Of a stretch of 64,000 bases of DNA, positions 53,891 through 63,951 are shown in pieces. The stretch spans positions 74,051-138,050 of the forward strand of contig MKSW01000040.1 of the NCBI GenBank assembly GCA_001897425.1. Reading direction: 5' to 3'. Position 1 is the stretch's first letter. Each line of letters starts with the position of its first letter. This stretch comes from Actinobacteria bacterium 69-20. GTDB taxonomy: Bacteria > Actinomycetota > Actinomycetes > Mycobacteriales > Nakamurellaceae. The notes below the pieces were generated by a model. It was not told where the DNA came from, searched no databases, and saw only the letters and a list, made by a program, of their open reading frames with translations. A program made the position numbers and the translations under genes.

Positions 53891-55046
53891 CGTGCTGGAC
53901 GATCTGCTGCGGTGGTGGGAGGCCGGGGACTCGGTAGGGGTCGGGACGGTGGTCGGGACGTTCAAGTCGGCGCCCAGGCCGGCCGGGGCGGCGATGCTCG
54001 TCGGCCCGGAGGGGACCGCGGTGGGATCCGTGTCCGGCGGCTGTGTCGAGGGGGCCGTGTACGAGTCCGCGTCGAGCGCGCGCGACGGGGGCGACGCGGT
54101 GCTCACCCGATTCGGGGTATCGGACGGCGATGCGTTCGCGGTCGGATTGACCTGCGGCGGGATCATCGACGTGTTCACGGAGCGGTTCTCGCGTGCGGAC
54201 TTCCCGGAGTTCGGGGAGCTGGCGGCGTCCATCAAATCGGACGAGAGGGTCGCGCTGGCAACGATTGTCGCGGGTAGACCGGATCAAGTGGGGCGGCACC
54301 TGGTGATCTGGGAGGACCGGTCGGCGGGGTCGCTCGGGTCCGAGCGGATCGACCACTCCGTCCGTGCCGACGCGCGGGGGCTGCTGGCCTCGGGTCGGAC
54401 GGCGACGTTGACGTACGGGCTCGACGGCGAACGGATGGATTCCGGGCTGCAGGTCTTCGTCGCGGCGTTCGCGCCGGCGCCGCGGATGCTGGTATTCGGA
54501 GCCATCGACTTCGCGACGGCCGTGGCACGGATCGGCACGTTCCTTGGATATAGGGTCACGGTGTGTGACGCGCGGCCGATCTTCGCGACGAAGAAGCGGT
54601 TCCCCGAGGCCGATGAGGTGATCATCGACTGGCCGCACCGGTACCTAGAGAAACAGGTCGAGTCGGGTGCGTTGGACGCGCGCACGGTGATCTGTGTGCT
54701 GACGCACGACCCGAAGTTCGACGTCCCCGCGCTGAAGGTGGCGCTGCCGCTGGATGTCGCGTTCGTCGGGGCGATGGGGTCGCGGCGCACGCACTTCGAC
54801 CGGCTGGAGCGGTTGCGGGCGGCGGGCGTGCCGGAGTCGGACATCGCCAAGCTGGTCTCGCCGATCGGGCTGAACCTGGGCGCGCGCACTCCGGAGGAGA
54901 CAGCGGTATCGATTGCGGCGCAGATTATCTCGCGGACGTGGCGCGGCGACAACGCGCCGCTGTCGGACGGCGATGGGCCGATCCACACGGAGCGCATCGC
55001 CGAGGCCGACGTGGTCCCCGAACCGGTTGCTGCCCGGCACGGGTAA
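53883..55046 (+). CDS. XdhC/CoxI-family molybdopterin maturation protein
   Basis: This 387-aa protein has an N-terminal XdhC domain (GDSVGVGTVVGTFKSAPRPAG, GSVSGGCVEGAVYE, GLTCGGIIDVF) and a C-terminal Rossmann domain (RMLVFGAIDFATAVARIG, VGAMGSRRTHFDRLERL). XdhC binds sulfurated molybdenum cofactor and inserts it into hydroxylases. It is coupled to CoxE-like by overlapping frames. The usual GxGxxG is replaced by GAIDFA. Confidence 0.9.
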   Translation: MRDVLDDLLRWWEAGDSVGVGTVVGTFKSAPRPAGAAMLVGPEGTAVGSVSGGCVEGAVYESASSARDGGDAVLTRFGVSDGDAFAVGLTCGGIIDVFTERFSRADFPEFGELAASIKSDERVALATIVAGRPDQVGRHLVIWEDRSAGSLGSERIDHSVRADARGLLASGRTATLTYGLDGERMDSGLQVFVAAFAPAPRMLVFGAIDFATAVARIGTFLGYRVTVCDARPIFATKKRFPEADEVIIDWPHRYLEKQVESGALDARTVICVLTHDPKFDVPALKVALPLDVAFVGAMGSRRTHFDRLERLRAAGVPESDIAKLVSPIGLNLGARTPEETAVSIAAQIISRTWRGDNAPLSDGDGPIHTERIAEADVVPEPVAARHG

Positions 55047-55136
55047 CGGGGGGACGGTTCAGAGCGGTCCACGCGGGGGCGGCTCGTGCCGGGGGTGGCC
55101 CGTGCCGGGGCGGCTCGTCGGGCGGCGGCGGGCCGA

Positions 55137-56183
55137 CTATCCCCCGATGTAGCTCATCTCAACGTGGTGGCCGGACCGCCGCAACTGCTCCGTCAGCGAG
55201 GACCGGACCTCGGAGTAGTGGTCGTCGCGGGCCCGCCAGATCGACGCCATGGCCGCCTCGAGTTCCGCGTCCGCGGCGCCGCCACGCATCAGGCCGCGCA
55301 GATCGTGCCCGTGATCGGCGAAGAGGCAGGTGTAGAGCTTTCCCTCGGTGGAGATCCGCACCCGGGTACACGTACCGCAGAACGGCGCGGTGACCGATGA
55401 GATCACGCCGATCTCGCCACCGCCGTCGACGTAGCGCCAGCGCGCTGCGACCTCGCCCACGTACTCGGAGGGCACCGGCTCGATCGGCAGCACGGCGTTG
55501 ATGCGTTCCACGACCTCGGCCGAGGGGACGACGTCGTCCATGCGCCAGCCGTTGGTGGTGCCCACGTCCATGAACTCGATGAACCGCACCACGAAACCGG
55601 TCCCGTGGAAATGTTGCGCGAGCGAGACGATGTCCTGATCATTCAGGCCGCGCTTGACCACGACGTTGATCTTGATCGGGCCGAGGCCCACCTCCTGTGC
55701 TACCTCGATACCGTGCAGCACCTTCGCGACCGGGAAGTTGACGTCGTTCATCGCGCGGAACGTGGCGTCGTCGAGGGAATCGAGCGAGACCGTGACGCGC
55801 TTGAGCCCCGCGTCGTACAGGGACTGCGCCTTGACGGCGAGGGCGGACCCATTGGTGGTGAGCGCGATGTCGATCGATTCGCCGGTGGGCGTGCGCAGCG
55901 CCGCGAGTTCGGCGACCAACGCCTCGAGGCCCTTCCGCAGCAGCGGTTCGCCGCCCGTCAGCCGGATCTTGCGCACGCCATGGGCGACCCCGATGCGTGC
56001 CAGCCGGGTGATCTCCTCGAACGTGAGGATCTCGGCGCGGTCCATGAAGGCGAAGTCGCGGCCGAAGACCTCCTTCGGCATGCAGTACACGCAGCGGAAG
56101 TTGCATCGGTCGGTGACGGAGATCCGCATATCGCGCATAGCGCGGCCGCGGGTGTCGATCACGGGATGCCGTTCACCAGCCAT
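55137..56183 (-). CDS. moaA: GTP 3',8-cyclase MoaA
   Basis: This 348-aa radical SAM enzyme has CNFRCVYC (C27, C31, C34) for the SAM cluster, [19 protein letters not shown], and the C-terminal cluster Cys in [21 protein letters not shown]-type spacing. It ends with Gly-Gly as required for activity. It starts molybdenum cofactor synthesis. It is transcribed against its neighbours XdhC and fdhD. Confidence 0.96.
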   Translation of the reverse strand: MAGERHPVIDTRGRAMRDMRISVTDRCNFRCVYCMPKEVFGRDFAFMDRAEILTFEEITRLARIGVAHGVRKIRLTGGEPLLRKGLEALVAELAALRTPTGESIDIALTTNGSALAVKAQSLYDAGLKRVTVSLDSLDDATFRAMNDVNFPVAKVLHGIEVAQEVGLGPIKINVVVKRGLNDQDIVSLAQHFHGTGFVVRFIEFMDVGTTNGWRMDDVVPSAEVVERINAVLPIEPVPSEYVGEVAARWRYVDGGGEIGVISSVTAPFCGTCTRVRISTEGKLYTCLFADHGHDLRGLMRGGAADAELEAAMASIWRARDDHYSEVRSSLTEQLRRSGHHVEMSYIGG

Positions 56184-56326
56184 GGAAATAGGGTAAGCGC
56201 AATAAACACGGCGCGCTCCGGGACATATGCCACACCGGTGCCGGGACCGATGGCACAGGTGGGGGCAGACTGGAGTCGATGCCGGATCGCCGGGGGTGCT
56301 GGCGGCCAGGCGGCGAGAGGATCGAC

Positions 56327-57157
56327 ATGGGCCGGATCACGGTGCGGCGCCGGGTGGTGCGTCACGAGGTCGGTGCACCGACCGTGCGCGCGGAGGACAC
56401 GCTCGTCGTCGAGGAGCCGCTGGACATCCGGGTGAACGGGAAGCCGCTGACGGTCACGATGCGCACGCCGGGCAACGACGTGGAACTCGCGATCGGATTC
56501 CTGCTCGCCGAGGGGATCATCGCCTCCGGGGAGGACGTCTTCTCCGGCGAGTTCTGCCCCGGTGCGACGGATGGTGGTCTGAACACCTACAACGTGCTGA
56601 ACATGACCCTGGCGCCCGGGGTCGCCGCCCCGGCTCCCGGCCTTGCCCGAAACTTCATCACCGCGAGTTCCTGTGGGGTGTGCGGGAAGTCGAGCATCGA
56701 CGCGGTGCGGACCTCGTCGCGTTTCGCGGTCGCCGACGACCCGCTGCGGCTGACGTCGGAGGCTGTCGCGCAGTTGCCGGCCAGGCTGCGCGCGGAACAG
56801 ACGGTGTTCGACAGGACCGGTGGGCTGCATGCCGCGGGTTTGGTCGACGGCTCGACCGGGCGCTTGCTCGCGGTCCGCGAAGACGTCGGCCGCCATAACG
56901 CGGTGGACAAGGTCATCGGCTGGGCCGCCTCGCATCGCGGCCTGCCGCTATCCGGGACGGTGCTCGTGGTATCGAGCCGGGCGAGCTTCGAACTCGTCCA
57001 GAAAGCTTATATGGCGGGGATTCCCGCGCTGGTCGCGGTCTCGGCGCCATCGTCGCTCGCCGTCGAGTTCGCCGTGGAAACGGGTATGACGCTGATCGGG
57101 TTCGTACGGGATTCGTCCATGGTGGTGTATTCCGGCGCGCACCGGGTCACGGCCTGA
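56327..57157 (+). CDS. fdhD: Formate dehydrogenase accessory sulfurtransferase FdhD
   Basis: This 276-aa protein has the sulfur-relay Cys motif [13 protein letters not shown] (C116, C119), [18 protein letters not shown] and [18 protein letters not shown]. FdhD moves sulfur from a desulfurase to molybdenum cofactor for formate dehydrogenase. No formate dehydrogenase lies in the window. A one-mismatch dispersed word (57081-57097) encodes TGMTLI. Confidence 0.94.
   Translation: MGRITVRRRVVRHEVGAPTVRAEDTLVVEEPLDIRVNGKPLTVTMRTPGNDVELAIGFLLAEGIIASGEDVFSGEFCPGATDGGLNTYNVLNMTLAPGVAAPAPGLARNFITASSCGVCGKSSIDAVRTSSRFAVADDPLRLTSEAVAQLPARLRAEQTVFDRTGGLHAAGLVDGSTGRLLAVREDVGRHNAVDKVIGWAASHRGLPLSGTVLVVSSRASFELVQKAYMAGIPALVAVSAPSSLAVEFAVETGMTLIGFVRDSSMVVYSGAHRVTA
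57081..57097 (-). repeat. Dispersed 17-bp word, one mismatch, in fdhD
   Basis: CGGGTATGACGCTGATC on the plus strand; it faces the exact copy at 57157 across 59 bp. Confidence 0.65.
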
Positions 57158-57173
57158 ACATCGTCATACCCGA
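57157..57173 (+). repeat. Dispersed 17-bp word, exact copy over the fdhD stop
   Basis: GAACATCGTCATACCCG starts on the last base of the fdhD stop codon. The following 245 bp to coxS hold no gene. Confidence 0.85.
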
Positions 57174-57418
57174 TGAGCCGCGCACGGAGGGGGTGCCGCC
57201 GCCGCGACCGGACTCACGTCCGCGCCGCCGGTGAACGCCCGGCGCTACACGCGCGACTGAGGAGCGAATCGGCGCTAAACGCCGCATTTGCGGAATGCCT
57301 CCGCTATCTGTTGCGGAGCCTTCGGGCGCAGTGCATCGTCATGTGAAGCGGGTCACCCTCGCGGACGGTTCGGGAGCCGGAGGGTGCCGGATGTCGTCTC
57401 ACCGGTAAGGGAGAGTTG

Positions 57419-57904
57419 ATGGCGAAGATCACCGTCGCGGTGGATGGAACCACCTACCAGGACGAGGTGGAGCCGCGTATGTTGCTCGTCCAATACTTAC
57501 GCGAAAAGGTCGGCAAGACAGGCACTTTGGTCGGATGCGATACGTCCAACTGCGGCGCCTGCACGGTGCTGTTCGACGGCGTCAGCGTGAAGTCGTGCTC
57601 GGTGCTGGCGGTGCAGGCGGACGGCCACGAGGTGACGACGATCGAGGGTCTGGCCGGGATCAACGGGGAGTTGCATCCCGTCCAGCAGGCCTTCCACGAC
57701 AAGCACGCGCTGCAGTGCGGCTACTGCACCCCGGGCATGATCATGCGGTCCGTCAGCCTGCTGAAGGAGAATCCGCACCCGACCGAGGCCGAGATCCGCG
57801 AGGGCCTGAACGGAAACCTGTGCCGCTGCACGGGATATCAGAACATCGTCGCGGCCGTGCAGCAGGCGGCCGACGCGCTCGCGACCGCAGGAGGTGCCCG
57901 ATGA
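57419..57904 (+). CDS. Molybdenum hydroxylase small subunit (2Fe-2S, CoxS type)
   Basis: This 161-aa protein has two 2Fe-2S sites: C40, C45, C48, C60 ([13 protein letters not shown]) and C100, C103, C135, C137 (QCGYCTPGM and [11 protein letters not shown]). It passes electrons from the Mo centre to FAD. AAGGGAGA precedes the ATG. It is coupled to the large-subunit gene by ATGA. Confidence 0.95.
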   Translation: MAKITVAVDGTTYQDEVEPRMLLVQYLREKVGKTGTLVGCDTSNCGACTVLFDGVSVKSCSVLAVQADGHEVTTIEGLAGINGELHPVQQAFHDKHALQCGYCTPGMIMRSVSLLKENPHPTEAEIREGLNGNLCRCTGYQNIVAAVQQAADALATAGGAR

Positions 57905-60330
57905 CCACCACCGAAGCCCCACCCGCGGAGATCGGCCGGCCGCGCACCCGCAAGGAAGACCAGCACCTGATCACCGGCCACAGCACGTTCACCGACAGCA
58001 TGGTGCTGCCGGGGATGGTGCACCTGGCCATGGTCCGCTCACCGCTCGCGCACGCAACGATCACGTCGATCGACACGACGGCCGCGCGGAAGGCTCCGGG
58101 GGTCGTCGGGGTATGGACCGGGCGCGATTTCCCGGAACAGGGCGGCCTCGCCTGCGCCTGGCCGATCACGCCGGACATGAAATCGCCTGTGCACCTGCCG
58201 GTCCCAACCGACACGGTGAACCATGTCGGCGAGATCGTCGCGGTGATCGCGGCACGCACCAAGGCCGAGGCGGTGGACGCCGTCGAGCTGGTCGACGTGC
58301 AGTACTCCGAACTGCCGGTGGTCACGGATCTCGCCGCTGCGCGCGACGGCAGCGCGCCGGTGATCCACGGCGATCTCGGCACGAACGTCTCGGCGACGTG
58401 GGTGTTCGACTCCGGCGCGGCGGGAACCGGCGGCGACGCCTCGGCGGCGATCGAGGCGGCACGCAGCGACCCGGACCAGATCGTCGTCGAGCGGACCTTC
58501 CGGCAGCAGCGCCTGATCCCTGCCTACATGGAGCCGCGCTCCACGGTGTGCGATCCCAACGGCGCGGGGGACCAGATCACGATCTGGTCGGCCACCCAGA
58601 TCCCGCACATCCTGCGCACCATGCTCACGCTCTCCCAGGGGATTCCGGAGGGCAAGTTGCGCATCATCGCGCCGGATGTGGGCGGCGGCTTCGGCGGGAA
58701 GCTCGAAGTGACCCCGGAGGAGGTCGCGACCATCATGGTCGCGCGCCAGCTCGGCAAGCCGGCCAAGTACACCGAGACCCGCTCCGAGACGATGATGGCC
58801 GCGCATCACGGGCGGGACCAGATCCAGCACCTGACGATGTCCGCCCGGAAGGACGGCACCATCACCGGTTTCGACGTGGACCTGACCGCGAACATGGGCG
58901 CGTACCTGGCGCTCGTCGGGCCGGGCGTGCCGATCCTCGGCGCGTTCATGTACAACGCGATCTACAAGATCCCGGCCTACCGGTTCAGCTGCACGAACGT
59001 CTTCACCAACGAGGTGATGACGGACGCCTACCGGGGCGCCGGCCGGCCGGAGGCCACGTTCGCGATCGAGCGGATGATGGACGAGCTCGCCACCGAACTC
59101 GGCATGGACCCGATCGAGGTGCGCCGCCGGAACTGGATCCGGCACGAGGAGTTCCCGTTCACCACGGTCGCGGGGCTCACCTACGACTCAGGCAACTACG
59201 AGGAGGCGACCGACAAAGCCTTGCGGCACTTCGGATATGACGATCTTCGCGCCGAACAGCAGCGACGCCGCGAGAGCGGAGACCGAATCCAGCTCGGCAT
59301 CGGCACCTCCACGTTCACCGAGATGTGTGGGCTCGCGCCGTCGCGCGTGCTGGGATCGCTGTCCTACGGCGCGGGCGGCTGGGAGGCGGCCTCGATCCGT
59401 ATGCTGCCGACCGGCGTGGTCGAGGTGGTGACGGGGATCTCGCCGCACGGCCAGGGGCACGTGACGGGCTTCTCGCAGATCGTCGCGGACCGGCTCGGGG
59501 TGCCGTTCGAGAACGTGAAGATCCTGCACGGCGATACCAACATCTCCGCAAAGGGCCTGGACACCTACGGTTCTCGCTCGCTCGCGGTCGGCGGCATCGC
59601 GGTGGTCAAGGCGGCGGACAAGGTGATCGCCAAGGCGAAGACCATCGCGGCGCACCTGCTGGAGGCGTCCGAGGACGATATCGACTTCGCGCACGGTAGC
59701 TTCACCGTCCGCGGCACCGAGAGCTCGGTGACCATCGGCGATATCGCGTTGGCGACCTTCACCGGGCACAACCTGCCGGACGGGGTGGAGTCCTCGCTCG
59801 ACTCGGAAGCCGTGTTCGACCCGGAGAACTTCTCCTTCCCGCACGGCACCCATCTGTGCGCGGCCGAGGTGGACACCGAGACCGGCAAGGTCACCATCCG
59901 CAAGTACGTCGCCGTGGACGACGTCGGGGTCGTGATCAACCCGCTGCTGGTGGACGGCCAGGTGCACGGCGGGCTCGCGCAGGGCATCGCGCAGGCGCTC
60001 TACGAGGAGGCGCAGTACTCGGCGGACGGTCAGCTCACCTCGGGGACGTTCGTCGACTACCTGGTGCCGAGCGCGGTCGACCTGCCGGACTACATCACCG
60101 ACAAGACCATCACGCCGTCGACCTCGAACCCGTTGGGCGTCAAGGGCGTCGGCGAGGCGGGCACCATCGCGTCCACGCCGGCCGTGGTCAACGCGGTGCT
60201 GGACGCGGTGCGCCAGTTCGGCGTGGCCGACATCCCCATGCCGATGACGCCGGCGCGGGTGTGGCAGGCGATCCAGGACGGAAGTACTGCGGCAGGCTCG
60301 AACTCTTCAAGCACGGGAGGTGCGGCATGA
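57901..60330 (+). CDS. Molybdenum hydroxylase large subunit, form II CoxL type
   Basis: This 809-aa protein has the molybdopterin-binding xanthine dehydrogenase-type domains: [34 protein letters not shown] at 376 on, [16 protein letters not shown], and [22 protein letters not shown] with the catalytic Glu. The active-site loop reads AYRGAGR, the form II mark, and not the AYxCSFR of proven (form I) CO dehydrogenase. It therefore may act on CO weakly or not at all, and more likely on another substrate such as an aldehyde or N-heterocycle. A near copy of the dispersed word is at 59232. Confidence 0.93.
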   Translation: MTTTEAPPAEIGRPRTRKEDQHLITGHSTFTDSMVLPGMVHLAMVRSPLAHATITSIDTTAARKAPGVVGVWTGRDFPEQGGLACAWPITPDMKSPVHLPVPTDTVNHVGEIVAVIAARTKAEAVDAVELVDVQYSELPVVTDLAAARDGSAPVIHGDLGTNVSATWVFDSGAAGTGGDASAAIEAARSDPDQIVVERTFRQQRLIPAYMEPRSTVCDPNGAGDQITIWSATQIPHILRTMLTLSQGIPEGKLRIIAPDVGGGFGGKLEVTPEEVATIMVARQLGKPAKYTETRSETMMAAHHGRDQIQHLTMSARKDGTITGFDVDLTANMGAYLALVGPGVPILGAFMYNAIYKIPAYRFSCTNVFTNEVMTDAYRGAGRPEATFAIERMMDELATELGMDPIEVRRRNWIRHEEFPFTTVAGLTYDSGNYEEATDKALRHFGYDDLRAEQQRRRESGDRIQLGIGTSTFTEMCGLAPSRVLGSLSYGAGGWEAASIRMLPTGVVEVVTGISPHGQGHVTGFSQIVADRLGVPFENVKILHGDTNISAKGLDTYGSRSLAVGGIAVVKAADKVIAKAKTIAAHLLEASEDDIDFAHGSFTVRGTESSVTIGDIALATFTGHNLPDGVESSLDSEAVFDPENFSFPHGTHLCAAEVDTETGKVTIRKYVAVDDVGVVINPLLVDGQVHGGLAQGIAQALYEEAQYSADGQLTSGTFVDYLVPSAVDLPDYITDKTITPSTSNPLGVKGVGEAGTIASTPAVVNAVLDAVRQFGVADIPMPMTPARVWQAIQDGSTAAGSNSSSTGGAA
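59232..59248 (-). repeat. Dispersed 17-bp word, one mismatch, inside coxL
   Basis: CGGATATGACGATCTTC on the plus strand encodes FGYDDLRA. Confidence 0.5.
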
Positions 60331-61178
60331 TCCCCGCGTCGTTCGATTACACGGCGCCGACCACGCTGGCCGACGCGCTGGCCGCCCTGGCACAGGGCGG
60401 CGATGACGCGAAGATCCTGGCCGGCGGCCAGTCGCTGCTCCCGGTGTTGAAGCTGCGGATGGCCGCCCCGGGGCTCCTCATCGACCTGGGGAAGATCGAT
60501 GAGCTGCGCGGCGTGCGGATGGAGGGCGACACCATCGTGGTCGGCGCCATGACGACCCACCACGACGTGATCGCAGATCCGCTCGTCCGGGAACATCTTT
60601 CGTTGCTGGCCAAGACCACGGAGCAGGTGGCCGACGCGCAGGTGCGCTACCGGGGGACGCTGGGCGGCGCGCTGGCCCACGCCGATCCGGCCGGTGACCT
60701 CGGCGCCGTGGCGGTCGCGCTGGATGCCCAGATGCGCATCGCCGGGCCGAACGGATCTCGGTCGGTGCCGGCGTCGCAGTTCTTCACGGACTACTTCACC
60801 ACGGCCCTCGCGGAGAACGAGATCCTCACCGGTATCGCGTTCGATTCGTTCGCCGGGTGGGGCGCGCATTACGAGAAGTTCCACACGGTCTCGCAGGCGT
60901 GGTCGACGGTCGCGGTCGCCGCGGCGGTGCTCGTCGCGGGGGGAACGGTGACGGCGGCGCGGGTCGCGCTCACCAACATGGGCCCCACGCCGATCCGCGC
61001 GCGGGGCGTCGAGGCCGCATTGATCGACGGCCCGGCCTCCGATGACGCCGTTCGCGCTGCCGCGCTGGCGGCGACGCAGGGGACCGCGCCGGTGGACGAC
61101 GCGACGGCGCCGGCCGCGTATCGGTCGCACCTGGCCCAGGTGCTCACCGGCCGGGCGGTGCTCGCCGCGGCCGGCTGA
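60327..61178 (+). CDS. Molybdenum hydroxylase FAD subunit (CoxM type)
   Basis: This 283-aa protein has the FAD motifs ILAGGQSLLPVLKLRM and RYRGTLGGALAHADPAGDL, and a C-terminal CO dehydrogenase flavoprotein domain (FHTVSQAWSTVAVAA). It completes the S-L-M enzyme, passing electrons onward. The ATG overlaps the coxL stop. Its stop lies inside a large hairpin. Confidence 0.94.
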   Translation: MIPASFDYTAPTTLADALAALAQGGDDAKILAGGQSLLPVLKLRMAAPGLLIDLGKIDELRGVRMEGDTIVVGAMTTHHDVIADPLVREHLSLLAKTTEQVADAQVRYRGTLGGALAHADPAGDLGAVAVALDAQMRIAGPNGSRSVPASQFFTDYFTTALAENEILTGIAFDSFAGWGAHYEKFHTVSQAWSTVAVAAAVLVAGGTVTAARVALTNMGPTPIRARGVEAALIDGPASDDAVRAAALAATQGTAPVDDATAPAAYRSHLAQVLTGRAVLAAAG

Positions 61179-61209
61179 GGTAGGCCGCGCCGCGGCCGTC
61201 TCAGCCGGC
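61170..61209. terminator. Bidirectional terminator over two stop codons
   Basis: GCCGGCTGAG (61170-61179) pairs with CTCAGCCGGC (61200-61209), enclosing GGCCGC/GCGGCC. The TGA stops of the convergent coxM-type gene and the 61201-61512 gene are part of the two arms. Confidence 0.8.
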
Positions 61210-61512
61210 GAGCGCGAGAGCCAACCGGCCGAAGGCGCGCTGGCGGGCGACCGACGGCTCGTGACGATCCGCGAGGACCTGGATCAGGACGGGGCACAGG
61301 CCCTTGCGGGTGGCGGCGTCGACGAGCATCTGCGCGGTATCTTCATGTGCGCCGATGCCATCCTCGTCCACGGCGAAGCCGAGTCGGATGAGCGCTGCCG
61401 CGTCCAACAGCTCGCGCTGCGGCAGGGGCGACACGGGGCGACGAGAGATGCGCCCCGTCGTGGGAGTGGCGGCGGTGATCGGCGCGGCGGTGAGTGTCGC
61501 TGTGAGTGTCAT
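61201..61512 (-). CDS. Small unknown protein
   Basis: I do not recognise this 103-aa protein. After an Ala/Thr-rich start it reads LLDAAALIRLGFAVDEDGIG, then HEDTAQMLVDAATRKGLCPV and LIQVLADRHEPSVARQRAF, all helical. The ATG has AGGAGG upstream, so the gene is likely real. It is divergent from the LysR gene and could be its target. Confidence 0.65.
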   Translation of the reverse strand: MTLTATLTAAPITAATPTTGRISRRPVSPLPQRELLDAAALIRLGFAVDEDGIGAHEDTAQMLVDAATRKGLCPVLIQVLADRHEPSVARQRAFGRLALALAG

Positions 61513-61628
61513 GGCGGCCTCCTCGGCAGCTCGGTGTCAGGCGATCCGGCTGTTCTCCCTTCTGACGCTAGGCAGTGAGGTCTAATAGTTCTAACGATTA
61601 ATACTGCTACTTAGGTTAAGATCTGCTT

Positions 61629-62693
61629 ATGTTAGTTCGTGACCGGCGCCATCAGCCCGACGATCAGATCCCTGGTGTGGCGACGGCAACAACACGTCCC
61701 GCCCCGACGCGGGCGCCGGCGGGAACGGCACCTGCTGCGCAGAGCCCAGAGCCGATCCGCGTACGCGACCTGGATACCCGGCTGCTGCTGACATTCCGGG
61801 CGGTTGCGGCGGAACGCACCTTCGGCCGCGCGGCCACGCGGCTGGGATATACCCAGTCCGCGGTGAGCCAACAGATCGCCGCTCTCGAAAAGGTATTGGG
61901 CGCGGACGTTTTCGATCGGCCGGGAGGGCCACGACCGGTGCAACTGACACCGCTCGGGGGGCTGCTCCTGGAGCGCACCCAGGACCTGCTCGCGGTCCTG
62001 GAGTCGATCGCGACGGACGTGCAGCACTACCGCACCGGCGATCTCGGCCGCATCGACGTCGGAACGATTCAAAGCATTTCGACGGCGCTGCTGCCCACCA
62101 TCCTGCGGCGCATCAAGGCGGAGCGGCCCGGCCTCGATATGCGGCTGGAGGAGCGGTATGAGGAGACCGAACTGATCGACCGCGTCCTCGCCGGTGATCT
62201 CGACCTCACCTTCCTGGTGAACGGTGATGCGCCCGGCCTGCAGCGCATCGACGTGCTGGTTGATCCGTATGTCGTGGTGGCCCGCTCCGGTGACGTCGGT
62301 CCCGGCGCGATCGGCGTGCAGCGGCTGTCGGCCGGGCCGCTCATCGGCCAGGTGGCGAGCACCTGCCAGGACGATATCGACGACAAGTTGCGAGCGGCCG
62401 GCTGCGATCCCGACTACGTGTTCCGCAGCGCGGACAACGGCGTCGTGATCTCCATGGTCCGCGCCGGGCTGGGCCTGGCGCTGCTGCCGCGGCTGGCGGT
62501 CCTCGACGAACTGGACGATCCGCGGCTGGCGATCCGAACCCTGGATCCGCCGATCCCGGCTCGTGTGCTGCGGCTCGCGTGGCGCCGGGACCGCGAACTC
62601 TCGGCCGCAGCGACGCGATTTCGCACCATCGCCATCGAGGTCGCGGCAGAACTCGGCCATCGACACCCAATTCTCGCCCCTAACATAGAGTAG
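61629..62693 (+). CDS. LysR-family regulator
   Basis: This 354-aa regulator has the winged helix-turn-helix at about residues 48-110 (LLTFRAVAAERTFGRAATRLG, TQSAVSQQIAALEKVLGADV) and a substrate-binding domain (IDVGTIQSISTALLPTILRR). The N-terminal 45 residues before the HTH are low complexity, so a later start is possible. The AT-rich gap upstream (61560-61628) has TAATAGTTCTAACGATTAAT, a LysR-type imperfect dyad. It likely controls the divergent small gene and perhaps the Mo-hydroxylase genes. Confidence 0.88.
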   Translation: MLVRDRRHQPDDQIPGVATATTRPAPTRAPAGTAPAAQSPEPIRVRDLDTRLLLTFRAVAAERTFGRAATRLGYTQSAVSQQIAALEKVLGADVFDRPGGPRPVQLTPLGGLLLERTQDLLAVLESIATDVQHYRTGDLGRIDVGTIQSISTALLPTILRRIKAERPGLDMRLEERYEETELIDRVLAGDLDLTFLVNGDAPGLQRIDVLVDPYVVVARSGDVGPGAIGVQRLSAGPLIGQVASTCQDDIDDKLRAAGCDPDYVFRSADNGVVISMVRAGLGLALLPRLAVLDELDDPRLAIRTLDPPIPARVLRLAWRRDRELSAAATRFRTIAIEVAAELGHRHPILAPNIE

Positions 62694-62712
62694 TCGAGCA
62701 GACACGTTGTGC

Positions 62713-62718
62713 TAAAAT
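62713..62718 (+). promoter_or_regulatory. -10 element of the GGDEF gene
   Basis: TAAAAT follows the LysR gene. Its place favours a start for the next gene at 62757 rather than 62709. Confidence 0.45.
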
Positions 62719-62756
62719 CTGGTGTCACTTCAACGGGGGAACTGGGAGTCGCGCCG

Positions 62757-63929
62757 GTGGAGCTCATGCGCCCGTCCCTGACGCGATGGACGGCTGAGCT
62801 GGTCGACCAGGTTCAGGAGCAGCGGTTCCGCAGCTACAACCTGCGCACGCAGCGCCGCACCGCATTCGCCACCCTCGTGGTGATCCTCACCGCGAACCTC
62901 CTGACGTTCGGCTACTACTTCCTCGGCGCCCATGTCGCGATGACCCCGTGGCACATCACCGCGCAGCTCGGGGCGACCGCCGTGGGCATCGGGCTCCTGT
63001 GGGGGCTGGCCCGCGAACGTCGTCATACCTGGTTGCTGTACTTCGTTGCGGGTGCGGTTGTCCTGCTCACGGCACTCATCGCCGTCGTCATCGCGACCGG
63101 CGTGGGCATGGGATTCCACGGCGCGATCCTGGTGATCGGCGGCGTCGCCGTCATCTACCTGACCGTCCCGCTGAACCTGGTCGGTGTCACGGGATGCGCG
63201 CTGCTGTATTCGGCGGTCACCATACCGCTCTGGCTTCCCACCGTGGCGCCCGGCGGCGACGTCGATGTGGCCTACACGCTGATGGCGACGGTGGTGGCCC
63301 ATGTGCTCAGCTTCATCGAGGCGCGCCGCGCGCAACGTGAGCGCCGGGTGCTGTTCGCGCAACGCGAGACGCTGCTGGCCATGTCCGCGGTCGATCCGCT
63401 CACCGGCCTGATGAACCGTCGGTCGGTGGACCTCGAACTCCACCGCGCCTGGGCCTACTGGAAGCGCACGAGCACGCCGCTGTCCGTCCTGATGATCGAC
63501 ATCGACCACTTCAAGGCGCTCAACGACAGCCAGGGCCACGTGGCCGGTGATCACGCGCTGCGGCTCGTCGCCGACCTGGTGCGCGGGGCGATGCCGATGG
63601 TGCCCGGTCAGGTCGCCGGACGATACGGCGGTGAGGAGTTCATCTGCCTGCTGCCGGGGCTGCCCATCTCCGAGGCGACCGTGGTGGCCGGGAAGATCCT
63701 GTCGAGCGTGCGCCACATCGCGATCCCGCTGACCGCGACGCCGGGCGGCCGCGCCATCCTGACCGTGAGCATCGGCGTAGCGTCGGCCACGCCCGGAATG
63801 GCGCAACCGGAGGATCTGATAGCGGCCGCGGACGGGCAGCTCTATCGCGCCAAGAACGACGGCCGCAACTGCGTGCGTGCGGCGCCCACCGGCTTCCCCC
63901 GGCAGGTGAAGCGGCGCGTCATCGCCTGA
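62757..63929 (+). CDS. GGDEF-domain diguanylate cyclase, membrane-bound
   Basis: This protein of about 390 residues has five or six TM helices in the N-terminal half (TLVVILTANLLTFGYYFL, AVVLLTALIAVVIATG and so on), then a coiled linker and a GGDEF domain with DPLTGLMNRRSVD, MIDIDHFKALNDSQGH and the active-site RYGGEEF. It makes cyclic di-GMP from two GTP and could tie in with the motility implied by the chemotaxis receptor. GTG 62757 has GGGAG 8 bp upstream. No EAL domain is present. A one-mismatch dispersed word is at 63015. Confidence 0.93.
   Translation: MELMRPSLTRWTAELVDQVQEQRFRSYNLRTQRRTAFATLVVILTANLLTFGYYFLGAHVAMTPWHITAQLGATAVGIGLLWGLARERRHTWLLYFVAGAVVLLTALIAVVIATGVGMGFHGAILVIGGVAVIYLTVPLNLVGVTGCALLYSAVTIPLWLPTVAPGGDVDVAYTLMATVVAHVLSFIEARRAQRERRVLFAQRETLLAMSAVDPLTGLMNRRSVDLELHRAWAYWKRTSTPLSVLMIDIDHFKALNDSQGHVAGDHALRLVADLVRGAMPMVPGQVAGRYGGEEFICLLPGLPISEATVVAGKILSSVRHIAIPLTATPGGRAILTVSIGVASATPGMAQPEDLIAAADGQLYRAKNDGRNCVRAAPTGFPRQVKRRVIA
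63015..63031 (+). repeat. Dispersed 17-bp word, one mismatch, in the GGDEF gene
   Basis: GAACGTCGTCATACCTG encodes ERRHTW. Confidence 0.6.
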
Positions 63930-63934
63930 TCAAC

Positions 63935-63951
63935 CGGGTATGACGCTGTTC
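63935..63951 (-). repeat. Dispersed 17-bp word, exact copy
   Basis: CGGGTATGACGCTGTTC on the plus strand, 6 bp past the GGDEF stop. The remaining 49 bases show nothing else. Confidence 0.85.

Noticed and set aside
57901-60330. Calling the enzyme a proven CO dehydrogenase
   Set aside because: The active-site loop is AYRGAGR (form II), and the Cys of the form I loop is missing.
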